Shown one piece after another: positions 11,801-26,800 of a stretch of DNA of 64,000 nt (its first letter is position 1; each line of letters begins with the position of its first letter). Source of the DNA: Corbicula japonica (taxonomy: Eukaryota; Mollusca; Bivalvia; Venerida; Cyrenidae); NCBI GenBank assembly GCA_038501625.1, contig JAZAYU010001045.1:1-64000 (forward strand), given 5' to 3'. The notes beneath the pieces were generated by a model that saw only the letters and a list, made by a program, of their open reading frames with translations, was not told the origin of the DNA and searched no databases. The position numbers and the translations under genes were made by a program.

Positions 11801-14800
11801 TTATTAAAGCACTTACTACTGTTGGAACCATTTGGTTCATGGTGGCTTTTGTATAAAATAACACATTCAAAGGATTTTTACCAGATATATTTTATCTCAA
11901 TATGTTTTCACTTTTAAGAGCCTTATAATAATGCGTACATAGAGGTTCTGAACGAACCCAGATATATCACCGCTGTTACGGAAGTTAAAACACAGCGTAG
12001 TACATAAACACATTGATTTGATTGCTTTAGCCCCCCCCCCCCCCCCGCCTCCTTAGAATATATATCTGGGTGTGGAGTTTAGCTGGATAGCTTAATTATA
12101 TGAAAGATTTTTATTTCCGGGAGGACACGAACCGAGCCTGTTATTGTCAGTCAATGACATTAACCACTGTGCCATGGAGAGCTTATAGACAATGGCTTTG
12201 CTATTTTATACATTTGTGTTTGTTTTAGCTAATAAGGTACCGGAACTGAGTGTAAACAGCGGTACAACAGCTGTGGATGGGCGGAACTACGTGTATGCCA
12301 CCGTCAACCAACCGACCACCTTCACCTTGCGCGGTACTGACGACGGAACCATAACCTACCAGTTTGTCAACAAGACCGCTGAGGCCACTCTCGGTACCCC
12401 AACGAACGAAGGAATTGTTGACGTTAATTTCGTTGTTAGAAATACCAACCCAGTATATCTCAGGTACCTTGTGTCTGATAACTTATGTTATAGGCTGGAC
12501 GCAGGCATACTTGCTGAGTTTAAGCTTCCTAACTGTTGCAAAAAATAACTTTAAAAGTTCATTTCCGGTTTTCTTTATAAGCATATATTTCCTTTGCCAA
12601 AAATAACAACTTTTCACAATGATCGTGTAAAAACATTGTTATGTCTCTCCCCCCCTTCCCCCTCCCTCTGGGGGAGACATATTGTTTTTGCCCTGTCCGT
12701 CTGTCCGTCACTCCGTCTGTCCGTCTGTCACACTTCGTTTCCGCTCAATAACTCGAGTACCCTTTAACCCAGAGCATTCAAACTTCATAGAGTGATAGCC
12801 CTTATTGAGTGAAGAATCCTATTGATTTTGGGGTCAGTAGGTCAAAGGTCAAGATCACAGGGGCCCGAAAAGTGAAAACCGTTTCCGCTCAATAACTCGA
12901 GTACCCATGATCCAGAGCATTCAAACTTCATAGGGTGATAGCCTTTATTGAGTAAAAGAACCCTATTGATTTTGGAGTCAGTAGGTTAAAGGTCAAGGTC
13001 ACAGAGGCCCGAAGAGTGAAAACCGTTTCCGCTCAATAACTCGAGTACCCTTTGACCCAGAACCTTCAAACTTCATAGGGTGATAGCCCTTATTGAGAAG
13101 AAGAACCCTATTGATTTGGGGGTGTGTAGGTCAAAGGTCAAGGTCACAGGGGCCCGAAGAGTGAAAACCGTTTGCGCTCAATAACTCGAGTACCATTTGA
13201 CCCAGAGCATTTAAACTTCATAGGGTTATAGCCCTTATGAAGTAGAAGAACCCTATTGATTTTGGGGGTCAGTAGGTAAAATGTCAAGGTCACAGGGGAC
13301 TGAAGAGTGAAAACCGTTTCCTCTCAATAACTGGAGTACCGTTTGACCCAGAGCATTCAAACTTCATAGGGTGATAGCCCTTATTGAGGAGTTCAGGAGT
13401 TCTATTTCACCCATAGCCTTCAAACTTCATACGATGGATGTCCTTGTTGAGTAGAGGACTCCTATTGAATTTGGGATCAGTAGGTCAAAGGTCAAGGTCA
13501 CTGGGGCCCGAAGAGTTAAAACCGTTTCCGCTCAATAACTGGAGTACCGTTTGACCCAGAGCATTCAAACTTCATAGGGTTATAGCCCTTATTGAGTAGA
13601 AGAACCCTTTTGATTTGGGGGTCAGTAGGTCAAAGGTCAATGTCACAGGGGCCTGAAGAGGGAAAACCGTTTCCGCTCATACAGGAGTTCACCCAGAGCC
13701 TTCAAACTTCATACGATGGATGTCCTTATTGAGTAGAGGACTCCTATTGATTTTGGGGTCAAAGGTCAAGGTCACAGGGGCCCCGAAGAGTGAAAACCGT
13801 ATCCGGTCAATTACTGGAGTACCGCTTGACCCAGAGCATTCAGACTAAATAGGGTAATAGCCCTTATTGAGTAGAAGAACCATATTGATTATGGGATCAG
13901 TAGGTCAAAGGTCAAGGTCACAGGGGCCAGGGCGCAGGGGGGAGACATGCGTTTTTTCACAAAAAACATCTAGTTAATAATTGGATTTATTGTAAAATGT
14001 TTTGACCTTCAAACCCAAAGTAGACCAGGAAGTAAGTATTTCTTGAATTACTTGAAATCTCGAATATATTTTGACATATTGCCACAACTTATTATAGATC
14101 AGCATATACTTATTTCAGGTATGAGTTGTTTTGTTATATTGTCCATGAATTTCATAGTTGTCATGCAAACGGTTTTTCTTTTATTTTAGTATGTGCTTAA
14201 AGTAATTAGAACATGAATTAGACTAAACTGAGCTTGCAAACATAAATACATCCTTAGAATAATACATTTCTTCACTACAATCTAGGTGGCAATGAGTATT
14301 TCCCCAAAATTAATGTTTGAAATTAGGAGTCAGTTATCGCCATTAGCAATGTAGGTGCCCCCTTAACACGTGTTTATCTTCCACACTTGACACGTAACTA
14401 ACATTTTTCTATTTCTTGTAGCGTTTCTGCAACGGATGACCGCGGAGTTTCTTCCCCTAATGTAGATGTTGTCATTGTGCTGTGCACGGGTTGTAACAAT
14501 CACGGCACGTGTGACAATAGCGTGATCCGGGAAGATGCTAACGCTACAGACAACTTTAAGTATGCGACCTGTGTGTGCGAGCCTTATTGGACAGGTAAAC
14601 TTACATATTATAAATAATCTTAAGAACTAGTTTATTTTAGTTTGAGAACATTTTGCTATAAAAAGATTTCGTGCTTGATTAGAAATTATAAAAAAAAACT
14701 GTACATAAGTAGCTGCAGTTTTGACGAACTCGATCTTTATTGCTCATTCTCTGTGACCAGTAAACATAAAAAATATGTTTCATCCCAGTGTAGTTTTTAT

Positions 14801-17800
14801 AATTCAATATTTACAACACTATTGTACGTAAACTTTAGTTAAACAACTTTCTGAATGAACCTTAAATAGCTATATTATTCTCTTATAAAATATCGTCTCA
14901 GACATTTCGAATGTTGACAGGTAGCATCAAAGGAATAATGTTTATGTCAAAAGAAAAATGGAACGTTAAGTAGAACAACGTCAATAAAAGTGTTGAATGT
15001 TTATCTTGTTGTAATACTTAATAAATAATCTACCAATCGAGTATGTTATTGTAATACAATATGTGTTTGATTTTTCTGATAGGTGATGGCTGTCAGTTTG
15101 ACTTTGATGGTTGTTTAGCCAATCCGTGTTCAATTGGACGAACCTGCACAGACCGACCGGCCGACCAGCACATAGCCAATTCCTCGCTGAAGGCGTACAC
15201 ATGCAGTCCGTGCCCGACCGGATACCGAGATGTTAACGACAAGTGTGAAGGTACACTGAGGTCTTGCTTATTAATTTTTTATGAAAAGTAGACTAAATAA
15301 TCTGCCGATGAAGAGTTGTGGATATTCAAATAAATTATATGAAATAAATAGTTTGTAGAGCCTCTTTAGTGCTATGAATGCACAACCTTCATGTATGACC
15401 AAATTACAATATACATAGCCATAGAATCGACTTTTAAGAATATTGTTTCTTCGAACAAAATAAAATAAAACAGAATCTGTAATTATGTTTAAGATATCAA
15501 TGAGTGTACCAACACGTCAGTCTGTTCCCAAACCTGCGTCAATACGGCCGGAAGTTACCACTGTCGGTGTTCCGCTGGTTACAGGCTCGGATCTAACGGA
15601 AGAGATTGTAATGGTAAGTTATTAACATCTCAGTATCAGACAATCTTTTGATTTTGATGTGAGAAATTTCGAAAGCGCATATTTTTGGCCACAAGGTGGA
15701 AGAAGTAACTTACCAGAAGACAGTGTTTGTTTCCTTAATATGTAGGCATGGGATAAATACTAGTCTTGGCTCCATGTCCATTGAGTCATTTTACTTACTT
15801 ATCTAAATGCACATTACCGACTTAGGTCAGGTTTCCTTCAGTAAGTATTGGAATCTACTATGGGATTTAACGGGGTTTCTAGAACGCTTCATAAACGTTA
15901 TGTGCATTGCCATCTGTTCCTCAGCGGATGATCGATTGATATTTGTTTTACGAGAGATATGTTGATTTTAGTGCCTGACAGTTATCTAGTAACAATATGC
16001 TGGCAAGAATTCATATGGATGCATCCACATTAAAACTGACAATGGATTTGTTTACAGCGATTTTTCCAAATCATTTGAGCATCAGCGGTGCTTAGAACAC
16101 ATGTCAAGCTGTGTAAGCATGCTTCTAACCGTTGTTACAATAAATGAAGGTTAGTAAACCCGGTCCATGTATGAAGGAGTCAGTACAACGAATTTCTATG
16201 CAAGTGGTCGATGGTTCTGATAACCTAATTATATCCTCAACATCAATAATTCTGTAGAAGTAGCTTATATTGTAACTTATTGATATCTTGGTTTCTTAGA
16301 TGATGACATCTTCAATTCTTAACCAACATCTTTTGAGATTATATGTTGGTTAAGACGTCATCAACTAGATGTGTTAATGACAAAACTTTTGAATAACATA
16401 TGATTATCCTAAATTTTAGACATAAACGAGTGCGAGGAGTCTACGAGTGGATGTACGCAAATCTGTACCAACACTGCCGGTAGCTTCGTATGCTCTTGCT
16501 TTGCCGGGTACACGTACGACAGGAATGCTAATGTCTGCGTACGAGGTAAGTAGAACGATGCACTTCTAGTAGTTTTTGATAAGATACCTTGCAGTTTATT
16601 TCTTTTAAGGTCTAGACGGTTGTTTCAATGCTGATTGCCGTTTTTACAGATTATTACGCAACAAGTAACTCATAATAAATATAACTTTAAATTGAATTTA
16701 ACAACGACTTGTTATCTGGGATCATCTTTTACTTGTGACTCGGCTATTAGCGCCTTTGAGCGGTACGCATGGTTTTTCGCATGTTGTTTTAGAACAGACT
16801 TTCATATTATACTATTTTAATACAATCAATATTTTTAATATTTTTGTTACATTGTTTTCACAGATGCGACTGAGCCAGCTGGCTGTAACTTGATTGACTG
16901 TAGTAAGGCCGCTGGTTGCACGCTCGATGATTCCAACACCGCTGTATGTTTCTGTAATACAGGGTACAAGCTTGCAGCAAACAACGTTTGTCAAAGTAAG
17001 GCAATATAACATGTAATATTACATGGCTTGATATACATTAAATGATCCATCAGACCAAAATCATCTTATAACGTTGGCAAATCAATTCATTGCTAGGCAG
17101 CAGTTTGGTCCCTTCACCACGAGAACAAATTCGGCTTTTCTTTGGTAGCATTTATTAATAACAAGAAAATATAAGGGAAAAATACACAAACTATAATTCT
17201 GTAGAACTAGGTTTACTGATATGTAGTCAACGGAATGTTTGTCGGACGTATAATTATGTAAAATAAGTACATTTATTTATGCTCTTTTTATGCATTAAAG
17301 AATGATTGCATCGGTACATACCATTTCCCGGCACTGTTTTTTTTTTAAAGTATACACGTGTACAACGTTTTCAGAATAACACATGCCTGTTGTAGGGTCA
17401 CGTGACGATGTTTCATTTCCCAATGAAGAAGATCCGTATTCAGACGGAAAAATGTATACGACGTAATTACAATTACTAAATCAATAAATGAGCATTACAG
17501 AAAACGATTGTAATTATAAGAATGTTGCACATAATTTTGAATTAAAAACCATCGGTTTCATGCGAATAAGTTGTTAACATTCTCGCAGTTCATACATCGG
17601 TGACACGAAATATAATTCATTTTTCCCTGCCTTTTCAGATGTAAACGAATGTACTTCCGGTGTGTGCGCGCAGACTTGTACTGACACAGTCGGAAGTTAT
17701 ACTTGCAGTTGTTTTGCCGGGTACAAGTTGGCAGACGACAAGACCTCTTGTGTAGGTGGGTAAAGTTTGGATTTCCGCTAAATCGCAGCTTTTGGTATAA

Positions 17801-20800
17801 TTTACGAGGCATGAATGTTACTTTCTTGCTTTTGTTTAACTCAATGTTGTTGTTGTTGTTTTTTCAATTTTTTCTTTAATACATGAACACATGTAAATAT
17901 GAGGAACACAATTATTTATATTGTAAATAATAAACGGGGACTCGAGAAAATAAATATAACAAATCCAACAAAATATTCACGGGAGAAATACATATTGCAT
18001 CATAAAATGATACACAATAGGATTTTCATATTATTAAAAAACGTTACTGAAATTTCATAACAATATCTTTTACAAATATGCAAAACTTCCTGTATTCAGA
18101 AAAAATTATTAAAATTCATGTTCATTAATTTGTAAAATTTCACAATATTGGGTCTTGTATAGTAATCATTTTTTTAACATTTTTTCCGTTTATCAGTAAA
18201 ATTTGGGCATTCTAATAAATAATGATATTCATCAACGATTGTTAGATTGCACAAAGTACATTTTCTTTCAGCATGCATATATCCAACCTACGGTGTTAAT
18301 TGTGCCCGCACATGCCAGTGTGGATCCAACTCCCTCGGCTGTGACCCGGTGAAAGGATGTTTGTGTAAGACAGGCTGGACTGGTAGTCGGTGTGACGTAG
18401 ACGTAAACGAATGTCTGACTCCTAACGTGTGCGGGGATATTGACAAAGAATGCCAGAATACAGTAGGCTCATATACGTGCACGTGCAGGTCGGGATATCG
18501 TCTGGTGAACGGCTCGTGCACTGGTAAGTTACTACAGAACGCTTTGAATCGTATCGTTGTATTTAAACGTTTAGTTTTTAAATGAATTCCACGTCTTTTT
18601 ATTTCCATCAATCGCAGGCAGCTGATCGCGAATTGCACAACAGGGCAATACTCCCCCAAAGGCTTACTGGTATTTTAAAACATGATAAGCAGCTCTCTCC
18701 AGGCCAAACATATTACAAACACGACACGCAGTAATCTGAAGATGAGATTTGATAAAACATGGCTTGCAATAAATTTTCGAACGTCATCGTTTCAAACACG
18801 CCATGCAGCAATCTTTAAACAAGACCTAATACAAATACGTCATTTTACAATATCCAGACCAGACCTAATACAAACTCAGCATGCAGCATTACTTATTAAA
18901 TGTTCGATGTGGAAAACCAAATATAGCTACAAATATATTAAGGTAACTATATTCAACCTATATCCATGCAGCATTCAGCTTATTTATTCCAGATATTAAT
19001 GAGTGTACTGACCCAGCGTTGAACGTATGTGAACAGACGTGCACCAACACCCAGGGTGGCTTTACCTGTGGCTGTAGACCTGGATACGTCATTAACCCCA
19101 CTGACCAGAACAAGTGTACCGGTAAGTAGTGCTTTTTTACAGTGACATTGATTGACAAATGTCTTTAAAAGTCAAATTTGTTATCGGTTCTGATGTCACT
19201 TAGCTACTTCTTTTTAGCTGCCCACTCATGTTTGTATTCATTTTGCACATATACTAACTAGTATAATGAACTTTCTATTTAAGTATAATTAATAAAATTT
19301 CACGCATTTTCAGACTTTAATGAGTGCACGGCTGGTGTGTCCGGTTGCCAACAGATATGTACGAACGCGGAGGGACGCTTCAGCTGCGAGTGCTACTTCG
19401 GTTTCATACTTAACGCAGACCGGAAGACTTGTACCAAGGTCTCAGACCCCTGTGTACTTTTTCCGGAAAGTAACTGCTCAGATATCTGTCTTGTGGTCAA
19501 CCAGGCCCCTGTGTGCTTGTGCAGAACGGGATACATCCTCGGAGCTAATGGGAAAACTTGTATAGGTATGACAAACCTTGATTTATTTTATTCAACTCTA
19601 CAGTTCAGTAAAAATAAGACTGTCTATAGATATTATGCAGGCAAGACCAATAAATATTAGCTATATATGGTTAAAAGTGGCTGTTTTGAATTCATCTGGT
19701 ATTCGGTACAACCTCCTTGTAGATGTTCAATACGATCAGTCAGGCATAAGAATTGCTACCAGCCTATATGAGTAAGGGTGCAGCCGTAAATGGTTCTCGT
19801 TTCTGCAGAGTGGCTTGTTGGTTGTTACATGTTATCCTGGCACCAATCTATAATTAACTTGGAAACCAGCATTACTTTTATTTTCTGGGGTATCTTCAGA
19901 TGGAATGTTTGTAGCATAATTTGGTAAGGAGCAACTTAACATACGTGTTCGTGGTTAATTACATTGCTGAAACAAAGTTTGTATCGGTATTGGTGCTGGA
20001 TTTCCGACATGAATTAATTTTATTCAGTTTAGATGGATAGCTATGAAAACTGGAATCTGCTTTTCTTGTCACTTGTGCACATGTAATCCTAAAAAACCCT
20101 TCGAAACTAAGTTTCTTTCCCCGAAACTTTGCTAAAATGACCGCTTATTTCTTTTAAAGACATTAACGAGTGTGACGCGGGCTTGAATCTGAACGAATGC
20201 AGCGACCCGAGCACCTGTTTAAACTCCGAGGGAGGTTACGAGTGCTCCTGTAGGGCAGGATTCAAACTGGAAAACGACAAGCGAACTTGTACAGGTACTT
20301 CGGTGTTTTATGCACGTGTTTTTATTGTATAAAATAATGTCAGTGGTTTCTGTAAATGAAGGCCAGTGAAGTTCTATAATCAAAATAAAATTAATAACAA
20401 TGTTTGTGTATTAAAGATTCTATTAAATTAAAGGGGAGGTGGGGTAATTTTGTATCTTTCACAATGATTGAGATAGAGTTACTGTGACATTCAGGTATTT
20501 TCTCAGCGAAAAGAAATTTTTACATTTTTTTTCTTCCATCAAAAGTATATTCTTTATTAAAAGAAATATTTTGATTGGAATTATGTTTCTTAATTTTTAA
20601 TAGCTTGTGACCAGTTTCACTATGGCGTCAACTGCAGTAATGATTGTAACTGTGGGGTCGGAGCAACGAGGTGTGATCCTGTGACCGGATGTGTGTGCGC
20701 GGCCGGTTGGACAGGAAGCAAGTGTGATGTTGATAAGAACGAGTGTGCCACATCACCGTGTACAGGTGCAAACCAAGTGTGCACTAACACACCCGGATCT

Positions 20801-23800
20801 TACGTCTGCGCATGTCAGACCGGATATTCAGAGGACAGTAATGGCGTTTGTACAGGTATGATTAATACTTTGTCCTCCAAGAATGTTATTTGGTTTAAAC
20901 AATATTTATTTCTTCGATAAATGTACATATACAATGCATCGTGAATATTCGCAACAGGATTGAGAAGAAAGTTATAATAACTTGTATAATCTCTCACCTG
21001 AAAATACAAAAAATCATAAATAGGCGACAAACATTATGATGCTGTATGTACTAGAACATTGTAAAAACAACAATATATTTTGATAGGAAGAAAGTGCAGA
21101 GAAATACACAGGTCGTTGTAAGAATTATTATTTAAGAGGATATCAAAGTCGTCAGTATGATAAAATATAGCAAATATATAGACATTTACTATTTGCATTT
21201 CAATTTTACTTCCATATTCATTTAAATAATATGGATAAAGAAAGAAATGTAGGAAAAATATCTGCATTACAAATTATAATATATGAAAACATCATTTTCA
21301 GTTTTGTCAGGTTGAATTTTTGCTTTCAGACGTGAACGAATGTAAGAGCGTGTCACTGAACACGTGCAGTCAGGTTTGCACGAACACTTTGGGCAGTTAC
21401 ACGTGCAGCTGTAACCCGGGCTTCCAACGGAGCGGGGACCAATGCAACGGTACGGATTCAATCATTTGACAACGCAAGGTAGAAGACGCGTTAAACAAAA
21501 AATATGTGGACAATCTGAAAAAAAAGATATACTGTTTATGTATCACAAAAAGAATTTATTAAACAGCACATTTTTCACGTAGAAATCATTTAAATCTGAT
21601 ATGATTTCAATCTCAATTAACTGAGTTCAAACTATTTAAAATGCATTTATTTTTTTTATTTACCGAATGATTTGTCGCTTATTAAAGTTTTCTATTTCTG
21701 TGGTCGATACAATTATATTCTGTATTACATTATCAAAATAAACTTAACAAATGCCATCATTTTAGCATTTGAGCATGTGTAAGAATATAATTATTTTATA
21801 TAAGGCGTTCAGAAAAAACATCGTTGTTTATAACGAATTGCACATGAGGAAGGTTCTCTGTCAAGAGAGTTTGTATGAATCAAATACATGTAATGATTGA
21901 ATAATAAGTAGTCGGTTGAAATACAAAGCATACTGGTATTCGAATAATGTCCGGCTTTACTTCTGGGTTTATTTGTTAGTGCCATTCTTTCTGTAGATAT
22001 TGACGAGTGCTCCACCCAGAACGACTGCTCACATGTCTGTTCAAACACTGTGGGGAGCTATAGGTGCTCCTGCAATGAGGGCTTCAAACTTGACCCTACC
22101 GACAGAAAGACATGCATCCGTAAGCATATAATTAATACAATACAACAAGTTTATACAGGTGTAACGGAATCCAGTAGTATGTGATATTATGACTTTGTTA
22201 TGTGTTTAAATTCTGTTGTAGTCAAACCTCAAAAAATCCAAATGATGCTTTGATATATTAAGCAGAAGATATTAAATATTTGCAATTTAAAGATGGTTTA
22301 ACGCACATACATCTACTTTTATATGAATTGATTAATTATTTTCAAGAAACAATTCCTCGATCGTTTTGCTTCTGTTGTAACGTGTCCGATCAGTGTCATT
22401 AAAGTTGTGTACTTATATTATTTATATTAACATCTGTGATAAAACTAAGGAATTCGTTAATTGTTTCTATCACGTAGCTGCCGAGCAGTGTGACGCGGTC
22501 ACAAACCCATGTCAAGCCAACACGGACTGTGCTGTTATCGTCAACGTAGAGACCTGTTCATGCAAGGCCGGGTACAAGTTTATCGCTGGTTCGAACACAA
22601 CATGTGAAGGTATACCAAAAGAAATGTAAACAATTATTAAATAATTAAGGCACATTCATTTTTTAGATTTGTATTGAATTTACATCTGAAAAATAATTAT
22701 TATTATTATTTAAGTTTGATAACAAGTTAAATACGTATTGAAAGGCGTCTGGATCTTTTTTGTTTTGAAAGCCATAAAATTGCTACATGTAGGGTGATAA
22801 TTTTTTACTAAAATGTCGGTGCTTTCGATCTATTGTGAATGAATGATTATGTTTCAGATATTAAAGAGTGTCAAGAGGTTCCTGCTCGGTGTTCCCAGGC
22901 ATGCACGGAATTACCGGGCAGTTACCAGTGTGAGTGTGATCAGGACGGATACAAGCTGGACACTGATCAGTCCACGTGTATCGGTAAGTGACAAGTCTTT
23001 CCTTATGTGAAACATGTCAGAAACCTCTGCTTATGAACCTCTTACGTACATTATTATCGTAACAGCTGTTACGAGTACAAATTCGACGAATTCCAAACCA
23101 TAAAGCCTTATAAAAGTGATGTTTTCAAAATGAATCCTTGTAAACTAAAGATTATCTCTTTTATTAATTTGCTGTCAACCAATTGGTCTTTATTATAAGG
23201 ATACGATGATGAGAATGATTTAACTGCATTGTTTATAAGTCGTTTGTTGTCTCTTTCAGTATGCACCGAGGGCACGTATGGGAATGACTGTCAACAGACC
23301 TGCTCGTGCAGCATAACTAACACGTTATCTTGTAACGCCGTGGATGGCACGTGTACATGTAAGCCTGGCTGGACCGGCAGCACGTGTTTGTCTGATATCA
23401 ACGAGTGCAATGACCCTAACGTGCACAAGTGTCCGAGTAACTCGCAGTGTGTGAACACCCAGGGGTCGTTCTCTTGTAGTTGCAACACGGGGTATATTCA
23501 GTCTGGAGATGGAACGTGTCAGAGTAAGTGTAGTGTGTTACACAACAACTGAACTTCTATGTGATATTATCATAGTTTGCGATGTTATTGCCCACTTGCT
23601 TATTACACTCAGAACACTGGTGGTCACTCATGTTGGATCTAAATTCTACCAATTTGAGCGTATTGTATTATAGACACGACATCTCGTGCACTATGACGAT
23701 GATGAGGGTTCTGATTTCGAATTTAAACACTTTATCAACTAAACGGACAATAATCTGTACTTGAATAAACTGTTTTGGAAAGGTTGGAAAAAGATCCAAA

Positions 23801-26800
23801 AGTAAGGTAGTTCATTCATTCAAAAGACAATTAGGCATTTACCTTGGTAGTAAATATTAGTTACGTCCTAAATTCATATGAAGCTATTTTGTTTCCGAAC
23901 TTAACAAAATATAACTTGATTCATTTACAATTCAATAGACAATTGTTGAACTTCCGTCGCTTTTTTGTATTCTAAGTTAACGAGACTGTTGTTCGATTGT
24001 GAAAGAACAAGTGGTTGACTATGGTAACATGTTTCTCTATCAATACTAGGCAGAAGAACTTAAATGCATATATAAAATTTTCTTTTAATTCAGGTTGGTT
24101 ATTTGTCTTCCTTACAATTTCTCAAATAATTTGTCGGTCACGCCTACTCTGCTGTTACTGTGTACTGTTTATAGTGTGACACCGGCCATTGGGTAACTTT
24201 GTGCTCAGGACTGCAGTATGAAACAAATCTCGAGCTCTATTTCTGTGATTTTCAGAATGTGACAGTATTTACTGGGGTACCAACTGTGCAAACAACTGTT
24301 CATGTGTCACGGCGAACACACAGTCATGTAACAACGTGAATGGTGCTTGCACGTGCCTCACGGGCTGGAGCGGAAGCACGTGTGCTAATGACGTCAATGA
24401 GTGTCTGACGGCGAACGTTTGTGGTGATAATCTGAAGACATGTACAAATACCCCGGGTTCATATACATGTAGTTGTAAGAGCGGATATACCATCAACAAT
24501 TTACAAGAGTGCGTTGGTAAGTAACTGGATGTGTATTATTGGAACTGATGAGCCACTGTTCACATTTTTATTAAGACGGAATTTTGTTTTAACATTTCGA
24601 ACAGTTTAACATGGGTGATCTCTAGAACTGTAGATTTCAGTATTGGTCAATAAATGTATATTTTGTATATTTGAATTTGACAGTTATTGTACTGTTAAAA
24701 TTAATAAAGTATTTCACAAACTGATAACAATCAAACTGTCTATTTATTTCTCGAGATTTTGTTGTACAATTGACGTGTTCTAAAATAAAAAACAATGTGT
24801 CTTCCTTTGTATTTAAAAAAGGTTGTTTTCATTCTGTTTAAATGGGTAGAATCAAACTGAAATTCCTGTCACATATAAATTAGAATTTATTGATTTATGT
24901 TGATTTTATAAGGTTTGCAGCACTTTCAGTGCTTAGATTTAATTATTGCGGTAGATGCCATTTGTATGGTGTTTCTAGTCCCCGAGATCATTAACCTCTC
25001 TATGTTGATTTGCAGACGACAACGAGTGTTTACTCGGTACGTCCACGTGTCTGTACAAGTGTACAAACACTCCTGGCTCTTTCCAGTGTTCGTGTCCTGC
25101 CGGCTACACCGGAACCGGAAACAACTGCCAACGTAAGTTTAAATATAATAAGGCCTACACGTTTTATAAATGACACTTAAAATAATGTTAAAAATCTTGA
25201 GGAATGAAAACTGTTAACGCCGAACAATTTCACTGAAATGCGTAGGTATCGAGTCATGCTATCCGAAAGAGGATTTTGTATGTAAAAAAATTAAACTAAA
25301 CTATAAGTTAAGAATATTTCTGTTTCAAATAACATTATTACATAAAAATGTTCTTGTTAATATGATACATCTCGCTGATTCTCGTGTGTACAGCGTGTGT
25401 TGCGGGACGCTGGGGAGAACAGTGTGTAAACACGTGTGGGTGTAATGTAACGAACACAGAGCGATGTGACGCCGCCAACGGATGTATCTGTAAGTCAGGA
25501 TGGACCGGGGCCTTGTGTTCTGATGACGTCAACGAATGTTTAAGGACTCCGAATCCATGCCCTTCGTTCTCAACATGTGTCAATACAGCCGGGAGTTACC
25601 AGTGCCCTTGTAACACTGGCTACATCAAGGACAACAACACTTGTATTGGTAAATGTTTCTTTTCAATTAAAATTCAAGAACACCCTGCTCTTCGGCGTTT
25701 TGGCTAGAATCGAACGGATCACGCGAAATCAGACGAGTTCTGTTTAAACTTAAAGGAATACGTTTGGCTGGATTTCACCAGTACTATGTTATTAAGCGTT
25801 ACTTATGCATCATTTTGACGTATAGAACTTTATTTTATGTTAAATATTGACAAAGTTATCTCTTGTCAAAGATCCGTTATTTGCAAAATCGGCGGGCATC
25901 TATGACCGTCGCCATGTTTGTTTCCTTTTCGATGCGCGCACCTGCTAATGACGTCATTTACACACTTCCGTTCGTATCGTTTCCATTTAATGTCCAATTC
26001 TTATCATTCTCAACCATGGAATATTCATTCATTTAACAAATATATAATAGTGTATGATTTTGAGCCTGAAAATTCTGAAACTGAATTAGCCAAGATTGAA
26101 AGAAACTGCTTGTTATGCCACCATTAATTACAAAAGAATGCCGAGAATTGTAGCACATTTTAACCTATTTTCTTGTTTAAGAGTAGTGAGGCCAATATAT
26201 AGGTGTAAAATATTTTTCCTGATCGACTTGGCAGATTTTTCGGCCTAAATGCGTTTACTTCGTATATACACGATGTCCTTAAATTGGAGGTAATCGTTTG
26301 AATTCAGCGATCTAGAGTCATTGTTGTATGCGGCATCTGAAGCGATCACATTAACCACTTTTTCATTTTGTATTAACAAGTACCATTGTCTTTTTTAAAA
26401 AATGTAATACATAGATCCCTGAAAATACATCTTTCTTGAATTTATTATTCAAAAGTCGAATAATTCTTGTTTTCACTAAATTCACATAGTTATGTTTTTC
26501 TTCTGGTGCAAAAGGAATAATTATACGATAATTATACTCGTATCGTTTGCGTAATAGTTACCCGCGCAATCAAAAGACACCAACATGCATACTAATCGGG
26601 AGGCGGAGTTTACCCAGAAAAGTAGAGAAATTTATCGTCCTTGGCTAATTTGCTTTACCGTAACGTTTTTGATCTGTAAATTTCATTTGCGACCTGGGGA
26701 CACAATAACTTTATGACACGACGAATTCGAATAAACGGAAGTCGGCGAATTTAGAGCTTGTCAGATCTTTGTCTGGGGTTGTAAACGGTTGGTGTTTCCC

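Noticed and set aside
12641..13973. CRISPR-like array
   Set aside because: The units are 145 bp with no unique spacers, in an animal intron. This is a tandem repeat in a mobile element.
18288..18659. Minus-strand ORFs opposite the EGF exons (also 23291-23488, 24269-24499, 25338-25583)
   Set aside because: Antisense of Cys-rich exons. Spliced sense exons with consistent phases explain the sequence better.
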